Counted from the first letter of the stretch, positions 1-8,308 are shown. The stretch: DNA of 21,800 nt from CAZWDL01 sp964632995 (GCA_964632995.1 CAZWDL010000122.1:1-21800); one strand, 5' to 3'. Numbers and translations are program-made. Notes: generated by a model from the sequence alone, not told the origin.

Positions 1-551
1 CCACCCGGGTCGTGGCCGGTGTAGGAGTACCTCAACTGAGCGCCATCCACAATGCCGCCCAAGCTCTGAAAAACAGAGGCATTCCCATCATCGCCGATGG
101 CGGCATTCGCTACTCCGGCGACATCGTTAAGGCGCTGGCCGGCGGCGCCAGCACCATCATGGCCGGCGGCCTCTTTGCCGGCGTAGAAGAAGCACCTGGC
201 GAGACTATCATCTTCGAAGGCCGTAAATTCAAAGTGTACCGGGGCATGGGCTCCCTGAGCGCTATGTCGCAAGGCTCCAAAGACCGGTACTTCCAGGACG
301 TGGAGGACGACATCAAGAAGCTGGTGCCGGAAGGCATCGAAGGCCGGGTACCCTATAAAGGTACGGTGGCCGAAGTGATGACCCAATACCTGGGAGGGCT
401 GCGCGCCGGCATGGGCTACTGCGGCGCACAGTCTATTGAGCTGCTTCGCGAAAATGCCCAGTTTGTCAAAATCTCGGGCGCCGGCGTGGCCGAAAGTCAC
501 CCGCACAACGTGACGATTACCAAAGAAGCGCCGAATTACAGCCGGAGGTGA
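1..551 (+). CDS. guaB: IMP dehydrogenase, C-terminal part (5' end outside window)
   Basis: This is the C-terminal ~183 residues of IMP dehydrogenase, which makes XMP from IMP with NAD+ in the committed step of cytosolic GTP synthesis. The frame is open from base 3 and begins TRVVAGVGVPQ, the residues that normally follow the catalytic-cysteine loop, so the Cys itself is cut off by the window edge. Visible family motifs are the phosphate-binding IIADGGIRYSGDI, the YRGMGSLSAM segment, DRYFQ, EGIEGRVPYKG of the flap, and GGLRAGMGYCGA near the end. The GTG at position 12 is an internal valine codon, not a start. The protein ends normally at a TGA. Identity is very secure; only the truncation limits what can be said. 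Confidence 0.97.
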   Translation, partial: TRVVAGVGVPQLSAIHNAAQALKNRGIPIIADGGIRYSGDIVKALAGGASTIMAGGLFAGVEEAPGETIIFEGRKFKVYRGMGSLSAMSQGSKDRYFQDVEDDIKKLVPEGIEGRVPYKGTVAEVMTQYLGGLRAGMGYCGAQSIELLRENAQFVKISGAGVAESHPHNVTITKEAPNYSRR

Positions 552-708
552 AGGAGTTGAAAGGTCATCCGGCGCACCGGTACAGTTAAGCCCCGGACCT
601 ATGCATGTTATATCTAAAAAGACAAGGAGATGGGGAGAACTATTAAGCGTAGGCATCTGCCCGTCCCCAGGTTCTCTTATCATTTCAGTTTTTTTTTAAA
701 ATAGCCCA

Positions 709-1347
709 GTGACCAACGAATATGCATCACGAACAACGGCCGGCCGACGGCTCGACGCCGCTTTTTACCGGCGCGATGATGTGCTGAGCATCGCCCGCGA
801 ATTACTGGGCAAGTATCTCGTCACGCATATCGACGGGCGGCACAGCGCCGGACGCATCGTGGAGACCGAAGCCTACCGGGCGCCCGAAGACCGGGCCTGC
901 CATGCCTACGGCAACCGGCGCACCCCTCGTACCAGCACCATGTTTGAAGCGGGGGGCGTAGCTTATGTTTATCTCTGTTACGGAATCCATCACCTGTTCA
1001 ATATAGTAACCGGCATGGAAGGACAAGCCCACGCTGTACTCATCCGGGCGGTGGAGCCGGCCGACAACCTTCCGCTCATGCTGGAGCGGCGGAGCTTCGA
1101 ACGTCCCCGGCCACAATTAAGCGCAGGCCCCGGCGTTCTTACAGTGGCGCTGGGCATCCGTACCCGGCACGACGGCAGCAGCCTCATCGCCCCCGACAGT
1201 CCTATCTGGGTGGAAGAACGGGAATCAGCGCCCGCCGATACAGCGATCGTCGCCGCACCGCGAATCGGCGTGGATTACGCCGGTGAATGCGCCGCCTGGC
1301 CCTGGCGCTTTTACCTTGAAAAATCAAAATGGGTCAGTAAAAAATAA
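709..1347 (+). CDS. mpg: DNA-3-methyladenine glycosylase (AAG/MPG family)
   Basis: This is a monofunctional DNA glycosylase that excises alkylated purines such as 3-methyladenine and starts base-excision repair. The 212 residues match the usual length of the family. By alignment to human AAG, the general-base Glu of VETEAY is E54, the intercalating Tyr is Y56, the conserved His is H65, and the YVY tyrosine is Y88. Further family blocks are TPRTSTMF, YGIHHLFNIV and LSAGPGVLTVALGI. The start is a GTG at 709 and follows a T-run; no in-frame ATG lies before the first family block, so GTG is accepted. The next gene begins 14 nt after the stop, so the two are probably cotranscribed. Its role in alkylation repair is inferred from the intact catalytic residues. 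Confidence 0.93.
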   Translation: MTNEYASRTTAGRRLDAAFYRRDDVLSIARELLGKYLVTHIDGRHSAGRIVETEAYRAPEDRACHAYGNRRTPRTSTMFEAGGVAYVYLCYGIHHLFNIVTGMEGQAHAVLIRAVEPADNLPLMLERRSFERPRPQLSAGPGVLTVALGIRTRHDGSSLIAPDSPIWVEERESAPADTAIVAAPRIGVDYAGECAAWPWRFYLEKSKWVSKK

Positions 1348-1361
1348 AGGAAACAACATCC

Positions 1362-2642
1362 ATGAAAAATGTTAATGCCCTGCTACTGCTGATCCTCCTC
1401 TCTTTTCACCTCAGCGCCCAACAAAACGATTTTGCTTTTGAGAACCGCGTCTACGCCGAAAACATCCAATCCGTAAAGTTTCACATTGAAGGACTGCCGT
1501 TGAGCATGCCGCTTATCGACCTCAATTCAAACACCCCCCTACTCCTGCGCTTCGATGATACCGACGCAGAGGTCAAAACGTACACCTATAAAATCATACA
1601 CTGTGATGCCGACTGGCAACGCTCACAGCTCGGTGAACTCGAATACCTGGATGGATTTACGGAAGAAACCATCCGCGACTACCGCTACTCTTTTAAAACT
1701 GTCATTCCTTTTGTCCATTACTGGGTGCAATTACCCAATCAGGACATGCGCTGGACCAAATCCGGCAATTACCTGCTCGTGGTCTACGAAGACGAAGGAC
1801 AGCGCCGGCCCGTCATTACCCGCCGCTTTATGGTGGTCGATCCAATAGTGCAGATTCAACCCCAGGTTCTTCGCCCAGCCAAAGTGAGTAAGTCGAGAAC
1901 CCATCAGGAAATCGACTTTATCGTCGATCATCAACAAGTGGATATCCGCACTCCCATGACGGAAGTGCAAGCGGTCGTATTACAAAACGGCCGTTGGGGT
2001 ACCGCCGTGACCGACATTAAACCTGCGTTCGTTCGCCCCCGGCAAATGGTTTTTGATCATCAGGATAAAATCGTCTTTCCCGCCGGGAAGGAGTTCCGCT
2101 ATCTGGATATACGCTCCCTGCGCAGCCGCAGTGAAAACATTTCACTCATCGAACGCTATCAGGATCGCACCGAAATTATCCTGTATAAGGACGAACCCCG
2201 CGCCAACCAGTCCTACAATTTTTTCGAGGACATCAACGGCAATTTCATCCTCGAATCCTTTGATGCCAACGATGCAGACCTGGGCGCCGATTACGCCTCC
2301 GTGCTCTTCTCGCTGGCTGCCGATCCCGATAGCTACCAGGAATACGAACTGTTTATCGTCGGGGAGATGACTTCCTGGCAACCTCAGGAAGCGTTTCGTC
2401 TGGTATACAACAACAATATCAATGCCTACGTCGCCAAACCTACGCTCAAGCAAGGATTCTACAACTTCGGCTACGCCGCGGTGCCCCGCGGCGTGGAAAA
2501 TCCTGTGCCCGACTTCAGCGTCATCGAGGGCGACTGGCATCTCACTGAGAACAACTACACCGTTCTTGTCTACTATCGCCCTTTCGGCGCCCGTTACGAT
2601 CGCCTGATCGGCGCCCGTAGCTTTAGCCAGACGCCCCGTTGA
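1362..2642 (+). CDS. Type IX secretion system Plug family protein (formerly DUF5103)
   Basis: This exported 426-residue protein belongs to the family once called DUF5103. Its Flavobacterium johnsoniae member was found bound to the SprA translocon as the periplasmic 'Plug' that closes the type IX secretion channel. The N-terminus has a clear signal peptide, a hydrophobic run from about residue 6 to 19 ending in SAQ. Family hallmarks are YKIIHCDADW (about residues 76-85), LEYLDGF, SFKTVIPFVHYWVQLPN, SGNYLLVVYED and TRRFMVVDP. The C-terminal half is beta-rich, with a FNFGY-like segment (YNFGYAAVPRG) and YYRPFGARYDRLIG near the end. It follows the glycosylase by 14 nt and is followed by a hairpin terminator, so it is the last gene of that unit. 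The family call is strong; the function in this organism is inferred. Confidence 0.88.
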   Translation: MKNVNALLLLILLSFHLSAQQNDFAFENRVYAENIQSVKFHIEGLPLSMPLIDLNSNTPLLLRFDDTDAEVKTYTYKIIHCDADWQRSQLGELEYLDGFTEETIRDYRYSFKTVIPFVHYWVQLPNQDMRWTKSGNYLLVVYEDEGQRRPVITRRFMVVDPIVQIQPQVLRPAKVSKSRTHQEIDFIVDHQQVDIRTPMTEVQAVVLQNGRWGTAVTDIKPAFVRPRQMVFDHQDKIVFPAGKEFRYLDIRSLRSRSENISLIERYQDRTEIILYKDEPRANQSYNFFEDINGNFILESFDANDADLGADYASVLFSLAADPDSYQEYELFIVGEMTSWQPQEAFRLVYNNNINAYVAKPTLKQGFYNFGYAAVPRGVENPVPDFSVIEGDWHLTENNYTVLVYYRPFGARYDRLIGARSFSQTPR

Positions 2643-2695
2643 ACCACATACGGGTCACTTTAATCCATCATATCCGAGAATTGATATAAATAATT

Positions 2696-2718
2696 CGGTC
2701 GCTTGACCGTCCTTTTTT
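2696..2718 (+). terminator. Intrinsic terminator after the T9SS Plug gene
   Basis: The stem is CGGTC (2696-2700) and GACCG (2705-2709) with loop GCTT, followed by CC and a run of six T (2713-2718). It lies 54 nt after the Plug stop codon and before the TolC-like gene, and separates the two transcription units. The stem is short but the geometry is typical. Confidence 0.6.
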
Positions 2719-2852
2719 ACTATTGTATCGTTTTGAGCGGCTCGTTCTTCCAAAACTGCCGGGAACCTTGCTAAGTATCACCGGAATGTGTTGTCAAACT
2801 ATTCTATCACAGGTCTGACAATGCTATTCCATTTTTACCAAAACTATTCGTC

Positions 2853-4298
2853 ATGTTCCGAAAAATTGCCACAATCACCCTGACATTCGCTGCGATGTTT
2901 AACAGCATCTCAGCACAAAACACCTGGTCGCTGGAACGGTGCATCCAATACGCCCGGAAAAACAGCCTTACGATTAAACAAGCTCAGTATGACGTTCGCA
3001 ATGCCGAACTCACCCTGAAAGGCGCTCAACTGGAACGGCTGCCGAATGTGAACGGCAACTTCAGCAGTTCCTGGAACCTCGGTAAAAACATCGACCCGAC
3101 GACCAACACCTTCGTCAACACCCGGCTCTTTGGCGGCAACGGTTCCGTAACCGGCAGCCTCCTGATCTTTGACGGTAACCGCATCAACACGGCGATCAAA
3201 CAGAGCAAGACAGATTTACGGGCTTTCAAACTGGAAGCCGACGCCCAGGCCAACGATATCAGCCTGCAAATCGCCCAGGCCTATCTCGCCATTTTACTTG
3301 CCCAAGAACAACTTGACAACGCCCAGGCCCAGCTGGAGCTCTCACAGGAACAGCTCGATCAAATCGATAAGCAAATCAGGGCGGGAACAGTCCCCGAAAA
3401 TGATCGCCTCGACTTTCTGGCCCAAATTGCCCGAAACCGGCAGACGATTGTCGAAGCATCTAACCAGGTCGAAATCAACTACCTGAGACTAAAGAACCTG
3501 ATGGAAATCGATCCCAGTACCGACTTTGAGATCCAAGGTCTGGAAACCGTAGAAATTCCGGAGGATGCGAATCCCGGTATTTATCAAACTCCGGAGGTAT
3601 ACCAGGCTGCTCTGCAAACCCAGCCGCAAATTGAGGCCGGACAACTGCGCCTGGAAAGCGCAGAACTGAGTGCAAGGCTGGCGCGTTCCAACATCTTTCC
3701 CCGACTGAGCGTTTTTGGGCAGCTGAATACCAACTACTCCAACCAACAACTCGACCTGGCGGATATACCGACTGAAATCGTCCCGAGCGATCCGGCTCCG
3801 GTCCTCATTGACGGCACTCCGGCGGACATCGCCTTTTTTCGGGAACAGCCGGTAACCCAACCACCCATTATGCCGTTCTTCAAGCAAGTGAAAAATAACT
3901 TCGGTCAGGCTTTCGGTTTCAGCCTCCAGGTTCCGATTTACAACAATCACCAAAATATCATTTCGGTAGAGCGAGCCCGGATTTCGGCCCTCAATCAGGA
4001 GGTCGTCAACCGGCAGTTGCGTCAGCAGCTCAAAACGGATGTACAAACGGCAGTTACCAACGCCAAGGCCTCCGAACGCAGCCTCGATGCTGCCCAGCGT
4101 TCGTTGGAAGCCGCCCAGGCTGCTTTCGACAACGCCCAGAACCGCTTCGAACTCGGCGCCATCAATTCCCTGGAGTATACCACCGCCCGCAACAACCTCG
4201 ACCAGGCCCAGGTCCTGCTCATTCAGGCCAAGTACCAATATCTGTTCGACCTGAAAGTAGTTGACTTTTATTTGGGAAGAGAACTGACTCTTGACTGA
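2853..4298 (+). CDS. TolC-like outer membrane efflux protein
   Basis: This is a 481-residue outer membrane factor of the TolC family, forming the channel through the outer membrane and periplasm for a tripartite efflux or secretion pump. It has a signal peptide ending around NSISAQ (residue 22). It then has two homologous halves with the usual pattern: WSLERCIQYARKNS..., long alanine- and glutamine-rich coiled coils (about residues 125-200 and 385-465), and repeated LxxAQxxLxxAQ heptads. The segment VPIYNNHQNIISVERARI marks the second-half beta strand and turn. A proline-rich insertion near residues 310-350 looks like an extracellular loop. The adaptor gene follows after 75 nt on the same strand, so the two form an operon. 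The substrate cannot be told from sequence. Confidence 0.93.
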   Translation: MFRKIATITLTFAAMFNSISAQNTWSLERCIQYARKNSLTIKQAQYDVRNAELTLKGAQLERLPNVNGNFSSSWNLGKNIDPTTNTFVNTRLFGGNGSVTGSLLIFDGNRINTAIKQSKTDLRAFKLEADAQANDISLQIAQAYLAILLAQEQLDNAQAQLELSQEQLDQIDKQIRAGTVPENDRLDFLAQIARNRQTIVEASNQVEINYLRLKNLMEIDPSTDFEIQGLETVEIPEDANPGIYQTPEVYQAALQTQPQIEAGQLRLESAELSARLARSNIFPRLSVFGQLNTNYSNQQLDLADIPTEIVPSDPAPVLIDGTPADIAFFREQPVTQPPIMPFFKQVKNNFGQAFGFSLQVPIYNNHQNIISVERARISALNQEVVNRQLRQQLKTDVQTAVTNAKASERSLDAAQRSLEAAQAAFDNAQNRFELGAINSLEYTTARNNLDQAQVLLIQAKYQYLFDLKVVDFYLGRELTLD

Positions 4299-4373
4299 CA
4301 CAGAAAATCCAAACGAAAAGAAAAGAACAGAGGCAATCGTCGAATATCGCTAACTAAAGTTCAATCGCTAGCA

Positions 4374-5759
4374 ATGTCAAAAGGAAAAGGAAGAAACACG
4401 TTAATCATTGTACTCGTGGTCATTATCGCCGCGCTGATTACCGTAGTCGTTGTGAGAAACCGCAACAAACCCAAAGGAGAAGAAGTATTTGTGGAAAAAG
4501 TGGAAAGGCGCACCATCCGCGAGCAGGTGGCCGCCAGCGGCAAAGTATTCCCACAGACAGAGGTTAAGATCAGCTCCGATGTGTCGGGTGAGATCGTAGA
4601 ACTCTATGTGGAAGAAGGGGATTCTGTCGTTAACGGCCAGTTGCTGGCAAAAATCGATCCGGACGCCTACAGATCGCAGGTGGAACGGGGGGTCGCTCAG
4701 GTCAACAGCGCCAAAGCGCAGCTGGCCAACGCGGAAGCGCAGATCAATCAGTTCGAAGCACAAAAAGAACAGATTGAAGCACAACTGATCAATGCGCAGG
4801 AAATTTTCCGGCGCAACAAGCAGCTTCGCGAAGAAGGCGTCATTTCGCAGGCCGAATTCGAACAGGCAGAATCTAACCTGAGAGCGCTGGAAGCTAACCT
4901 GCGAGCCGCCGAAGCTAACATACAGGCCGCCGAGGAAAGCGCTCAGGCCGCCAAGTTTCAGGTGGCCAGCTCGGAAGCCACTCTCCGGGAGATGCAAACC
5001 AGCCTGCGCCGCACCACCATCTATTCGCCGATGAACGGCATCGTTTCCCGTCTCAACGTCGAAGAAGGCGAACGCGTAGTAGGAACGATCCAGATGACAG
5101 GTACCGAAATGATGCGCATTGCCAACCTCAATAATATGGAAGTTCGTGTGGAGGTGAGCGAGAACGACGTCCCTCGCGTATCCATCTCTGACAAAGTGGA
5201 TATCGAAGTGGATGCTTACCTCGACCGCAAATTTAAAGGACGGGTGACTCAGATCGCCAACTCGGCTATCGCCGCCGCGACGGCTACCGCTACCCTGACC
5301 AGCGATCAGGTGACCAATTTCGAGGTGCGTATCAGTATCGATCCGAGCTCCTATCAGGACCTTATTACCGGTAATAAACCCTATCCTTTCCGTCCCGGCA
5401 TGTCGGCGTCGGTAGAAATCAATACGAAAACGGTTGAAGATGCATTAAGCATCCCCATACAGTCGGTCACCACCCGGGAAAGAGGTGCTCTGGTAGACAT
5501 TCTCGGCGAAGAGGAGGTATCGGAAGAAGACCTCATCGAGGTCGTCTTTGTCGCTACCGAAGCTGATACGGTCAAACTGGTACCGGTGGAGACGGGCATT
5601 CAGAACAACACTTACATCCGCATTCTCTCCGGCCTCGAGGAAGGCCAGGAAGTGGTCGCCGGACCCTATACGGCCATCGCAAGAGAACTCGAACAAGGCA
5701 CGAAAATTCAGCGGACGAAAAAGGAAGAGCTGTACGGTTTCTCGGAAGAGGAAGATTGA
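4374..5759 (+). CDS. Efflux pump periplasmic adaptor (HlyD/MacA-like)
   Basis: This 461-residue membrane-fusion protein links an inner-membrane transporter to a TolC-type channel. A single transmembrane helix lies at about residues 9-27. The lipoyl/barrel-sandwich half follows (GKVFPQTEVKISSDVSGEI, about 57-74, then VEEGDSVVNGQLLAKID). A long alpha-hairpin coiled coil rich in Ala, Glu and Gln spans about 95-210. The returning lipoyl half is YSPMNGIVSRLNVEEGERVVG (about 217-237), followed by beta-barrel and membrane-proximal domains. The domain order is closest to MacA-type adaptors that work with ABC permeases. It directly follows the TolC-like gene, but no ATPase or permease follows: the next gene converges from the other strand. 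Its pump must be encoded elsewhere. The adaptor call is firm; the MacA subtype is likely. Confidence 0.92.
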   Translation: MSKGKGRNTLIIVLVVIIAALITVVVVRNRNKPKGEEVFVEKVERRTIREQVAASGKVFPQTEVKISSDVSGEIVELYVEEGDSVVNGQLLAKIDPDAYRSQVERGVAQVNSAKAQLANAEAQINQFEAQKEQIEAQLINAQEIFRRNKQLREEGVISQAEFEQAESNLRALEANLRAAEANIQAAEESAQAAKFQVASSEATLREMQTSLRRTTIYSPMNGIVSRLNVEEGERVVGTIQMTGTEMMRIANLNNMEVRVEVSENDVPRVSISDKVDIEVDAYLDRKFKGRVTQIANSAIAAATATATLTSDQVTNFEVRISIDPSSYQDLITGNKPYPFRPGMSASVEINTKTVEDALSIPIQSVTTRERGALVDILGEEEVSEEDLIEVVFVATEADTVKLVPVETGIQNNTYIRILSGLEEGQEVVAGPYTAIARELEQGTKIQRTKKEELYGFSEEED

Positions 5760-5808
5760 GCCTGCTTCGAAGCGCCCCTGGCTTCGTTAAAAAACAGTCA
5801 AATCAATC

Positions 5809-7458
5809 TTAATTACTGGTAATCGGCTTAGACACCCTTAGCGTCTCCAGCGCCTCCTGGACGAAGGGATCCTTACTATTCCAAACCACGTAGAAACCTT
5901 TGTCGTCAAAGAGGTGTTTGGCGATGCGAGCTTTAAGAAGGTGATTCATTTCGCTTCGGACAAAATCTTCCTGGCTACGCTTGCGCTCCAGGCCTTCCTT
6001 CGCAGCGAAAGCGAGAAACTCCTGATACAGAGCATCGGCCACCTGAAAGCGGTTTCGGTACTGTTCCAGGCTGTAAGCTTCGAGTTTTTCTTTGTGGTCT
6101 TCCACATAGCGGAATACGAAACCCGGGACGTACTGTCGCAGGGTTTGGTAATATTCATTTCTAAACACCGAATCCATGGGGATGAAGATATCGGGAAGAA
6201 TACCGCCGCCACCGTAGACGACTCGCCCCTTATCGGTGTAATATTCTGTCGAATCAGCTACTGTCATTTGTTCTTCGGAGGTCATCTCACCGGATTCATA
6301 GCGTTGCGCCAGATCGTGCTGGTAGGACCGGCGATCATCGTAGTTTTTCTGAATAGAACGGCCGGAGGGCGTATAATAGCGGGCGACGGTCAGGCGCAGA
6401 GCCGACCCGTCGCGCAGACGGTATTGTTCCTGGACCAGGCCTTTTCCAAAAGATCGGCGCCCGATGATGTAGCCGCGGTCATGGTCCTGTATGGCGCCGG
6501 CCAGGATTTCGCTCGCAGAAGCCGAGCCTTCGTCGATCAGCACAACGATATCCTCAATATCAAAAAAGGCACGCCCCGTAGATTCGTAGTTGCTGCGATG
6601 TACGCTGCGACCTTCCGTATAGACCAACAACTGGTCTTTTCGCTCGAAGAGCTGGCTCAGAATATTGGTGGCCTGCTGCAGATAACCGCCGGGATTATGC
6701 CGCAGATCAATGACCAGATCCTCCATCCCCTGCTGCTCCACCATTTCTTCCAATGCCTTCATAAACTCCTCGAAGGTCGTGGCGCTAAAGCGGTTGATTT
6801 TGATGTAGCCGGTTTCTTCATTCAGCATATAGGACACATCGACGCTGTGCATGGGAATTTTATCCCGCGTTATGGTAAAATGCCGGATTTTCTGTTCATT
6901 ACCCCGCAGGATTCCTACTTCTACCTTACTGCCTTTTTCGCCGCGGAGCAGTTTCATCACATCGCGGGACTTCAGGTCCTTTCCGGCGATCACCGAATCT
7001 TCCACTTCGATAATTTTATCGCCGGCGCGTATACCCGCCGCTTCGGAAGGACCGCCGGAAAGGGCGGAAACCACCACAATGGTATCGTCGAGGATCATGA
7101 ATTCCACACCGATGCCTTCGAAGTTGCCCTCGAGTTGCTCGTTGATCTGTCGCAATTGTTCGGCAGGAATATAGTTGGAGTGTGGGTCAAGCTGTTCCAG
7201 TATGCTTGTTATGGCCTCGTCCACCAGTTGTTCCCGATCCACCTCATCGACATATTTAGCTTCGACGTAGCGAATCAGCTCTTCAATTTTGCCTTGTCCA
7301 AGAGTGGACTCTGTTTGTTCCCGTGGTTCGACTACTACAGTGGGAGCGCTGTTCTGTACGCGCATACCAATGAACATGCCTGCGACCAGTACAACGGCCA
7401 GCAAAAGCGGAAGCCATACGGTGACTTTTTTTCCGGATTGAGGTTGATCTTGATGCAT
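5809..7458 (-). CDS. C-terminal processing peptidase, S41 family, with PDZ domain
   Basis: This is a periplasmic serine protease of the CtpA/Prc type that trims or degrades exported proteins from their C-termini. One N-terminal membrane anchor is at about residues 12-32. A helical segment with LDPHSNYIP follows, then a PDZ domain at about 107-195 (GIGVEF..., GIRAGDKIIEV), then the S41 core. By spacing to B. subtilis CtpB, the catalytic triad is S314 in GSASASEI, K339 in SFGKG and Q343. The blocks IDLRHNPGG and FERKD also fit. The 549 residues are normal for the Bacteroidota form. The ATG at 7458 opens the anchor and is retained. It is transcribed divergently from the Lrp gene and convergently with the adaptor gene. 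The specific substrate is unknown. Confidence 0.95.
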   Translation of the reverse strand: MHQDQPQSGKKVTVWLPLLLAVVLVAGMFIGMRVQNSAPTVVVEPREQTESTLGQGKIEELIRYVEAKYVDEVDREQLVDEAITSILEQLDPHSNYIPAEQLRQINEQLEGNFEGIGVEFMILDDTIVVVSALSGGPSEAAGIRAGDKIIEVEDSVIAGKDLKSRDVMKLLRGEKGSKVEVGILRGNEQKIRHFTITRDKIPMHSVDVSYMLNEETGYIKINRFSATTFEEFMKALEEMVEQQGMEDLVIDLRHNPGGYLQQATNILSQLFERKDQLLVYTEGRSVHRSNYESTGRAFFDIEDIVVLIDEGSASASEILAGAIQDHDRGYIIGRRSFGKGLVQEQYRLRDGSALRLTVARYYTPSGRSIQKNYDDRRSYQHDLAQRYESGEMTSEEQMTVADSTEYYTDKGRVVYGGGGILPDIFIPMDSVFRNEYYQTLRQYVPGFVFRYVEDHKEKLEAYSLEQYRNRFQVADALYQEFLAFAAKEGLERKRSQEDFVRSEMNHLLKARIAKHLFDDKGFYVVWNSKDPFVQEALETLRVSKPITSN

Positions 7459-7485
7459 CCTGTATTGCTATGTAGAGGTTATCAC

Positions 7486-7542
7486 AAAAGATAGGGCTAC
7501 AGCGATATGTACAAATCTACAGATTTTAATGTTGGGAACAGA
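7486..7542 (-). promoter_or_regulatory. Two overlapping candidate promoters for the S41 peptidase gene
   Basis: Read on the minus strand, the distal promoter has a -7 box TAGATTTG (7512-7519), a perfect match to the Bacteroidota TAnnTTTG, with a -33 box TCTG (7539-7542) after a 19-nt spacer. A proximal promoter has TATCTTTT (7486-7493) with TTTG (7512-7515) at an 18-nt spacer, so the TTTG of the distal -7 box doubles as the proximal -33 box. Either would give a short leader to the ATG at 7458. This is a consensus match only. Confidence 0.45.
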
Positions 7543-7650
7543 TCACTGTTTCTTCACTTTAATACCCCATCAACAAAAAAGACACCGGAAAGTTTCAGCA
7601 GGCAGGGCCGACCGGCCGTTCAGCAGCATTTATACTGACATCGAAACGGT

Positions 7651-7666
7651 TTGAGAAAATTCTCAA
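7651..7666. promoter_or_regulatory. 16-bp palindrome, possible operator
   Basis: TTGAGAA (7651-7657) and TTCTCAA (7660-7666) are perfect inverted arms around AA. The site lies in the divergent region, about 110 bp upstream of the Lrp promoter. A dimeric regulator could bind it, possibly Lrp itself, but there is no direct evidence. It does not match the E. coli Lrp consensus well. Confidence 0.35.
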
Positions 7667-7773
7667 GCCAGGTTGCGTCGGGTATACCCCCACAAACGGA
7701 GCAGGGACTGCGGGCTTTGAATAAGGTCAGCTTCTTCCAAAATATCAATTTACCCAATCCTTTTGCTGCTTTT

Positions 7774-7805
7774 TTTGCCAAATCATAAAGAAAGACCTAA
7801 ATTTG
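7774..7805 (+). promoter_or_regulatory. Bacteroidota-type promoter of the Lrp/AsnC gene
   Basis: The -33 box TTTG is at 7774-7777, the spacer is 20 nt, and the -7 box TAAATTTG is at 7798-7805. Every conserved position of TTTG-N19/20-TAnnTTTG is met. Transcription would begin near 7811, giving a leader of about 20 nt with GGAG at 7825-7828 before the ATG at 7832. This placement also rules out any start codon upstream of the promoter. Confidence 0.7.
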
Positions 7806-7831
7806 TTGAAATTTTTTTAATCCCGGAGCTT

Positions 7832-8308
7832 ATGAGCAAACACGGCGAAATTGATAAGCTGGATCGGCAGATCCTGGCTATTCTCATGCGTAATGCCAAA
7901 AAGCCGTACACTGATATTGCCAAGGAACTCTACGTATCCGGAGGCACCATTCATGTACGCATGAAAAAGATGGAAGACGCCGGCATCGTCAAAGGCTACC
8001 ACCTGGCCGTTGATCACAGCAAACTCGGTTACGACATCTGTGCCTTCCTGGGTATCTACCTGGATAAGAGCTCTTTGTACGACAGCGTCTCCAAGGAGCT
8101 GGAGAATATACCCGAAATTGTGGACGCTCATTATACCACCGGCCTCTACAATATATTCGCCAAAATTATCTGCCGCGACACCGATCATTTACGGAAGGTG
8201 CTGCACGATAAGATTCAGAATATCCAAGGCATACAGCGCACCGAAACCTTCATTTCTCTGGAGGAAAGTATTGACCGGGCCATCGATATTGAGGAAGAGG
8301 ATAGTTGA
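7832..8308 (+). CDS. Lrp/AsnC family transcriptional regulator
   Basis: This 158-residue DNA-binding regulator has the classic two-domain Lrp/AsnC layout. The N-terminal winged helix-turn-helix (about residues 6-65) begins LDRQILAILMRNAKKPY and carries DIAKELYVSGGTIHVRMKKME as the HTH. The C-terminal RAM ligand-binding and oligomerisation domain (about 70-150) contains LGYDICAFLGIYLD, ENIPEIVDAHYTTGLYNIF and GIQRTETFISLEESI. The frame can be read upstream from a TTG at 7763, but that would precede the consensus promoter at 7774-7805. The ATG at 7832, preceded by GGAG and giving the canonical N-terminus, is the right start. Such proteins usually sense amino acids and often regulate themselves; the target genes here are unknown. 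Confidence 0.93.
   Translation: MSKHGEIDKLDRQILAILMRNAKKPYTDIAKELYVSGGTIHVRMKKMEDAGIVKGYHLAVDHSKLGYDICAFLGIYLDKSSLYDSVSKELENIPEIVDAHYTTGLYNIFAKIICRDTDHLRKVLHDKIQNIQGIQRTETFISLEESIDRAIDIEEEDS

Larger units (their letters stand above)
7459..7773. other. Divergent intergenic region between the S41 peptidase and Lrp genes
   Basis: The full gap is 7459-7831. The left part carries the peptidase promoters and the right end carries the Lrp promoter, listed separately. Between them are a GC-rich patch (about 7600-7622, containing ACCGGCCG), a perfect 16-bp palindrome at 7651-7666, and the perfect 10-bp palindrome GGGTATACCC at 7680-7689. I see no credible coding sequence, since an upstream TTG-initiated extension of the Lrp frame would start before its promoter. 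I also see no RNA gene. Confidence 0.5.

Noticed and set aside
634..690. Possible terminator before the glycosylase gene (GAGAAC/GTTCTC then a T-run)
   Set aside because: The 6-bp arms are 31 nt apart, and the neighbouring GGGG/CCCC pairing conflicts with them. The T-run is not adjacent to the stem.
5768..5786. Hairpin CGAAGC/GCTTCG between the adaptor and S41 peptidase genes
   Set aside because: It has only 6 bp with a 7-nt loop and no T-run following on either strand at the right distance, so it is too weak to call a terminator.
5914..7494. 526-codon open frame on the plus strand
   Set aside because: It is fully antisense to the S41 peptidase gene, whose catalytic motifs are intact. The antisense product is low in recognisable domains and is a codon-bias shadow.
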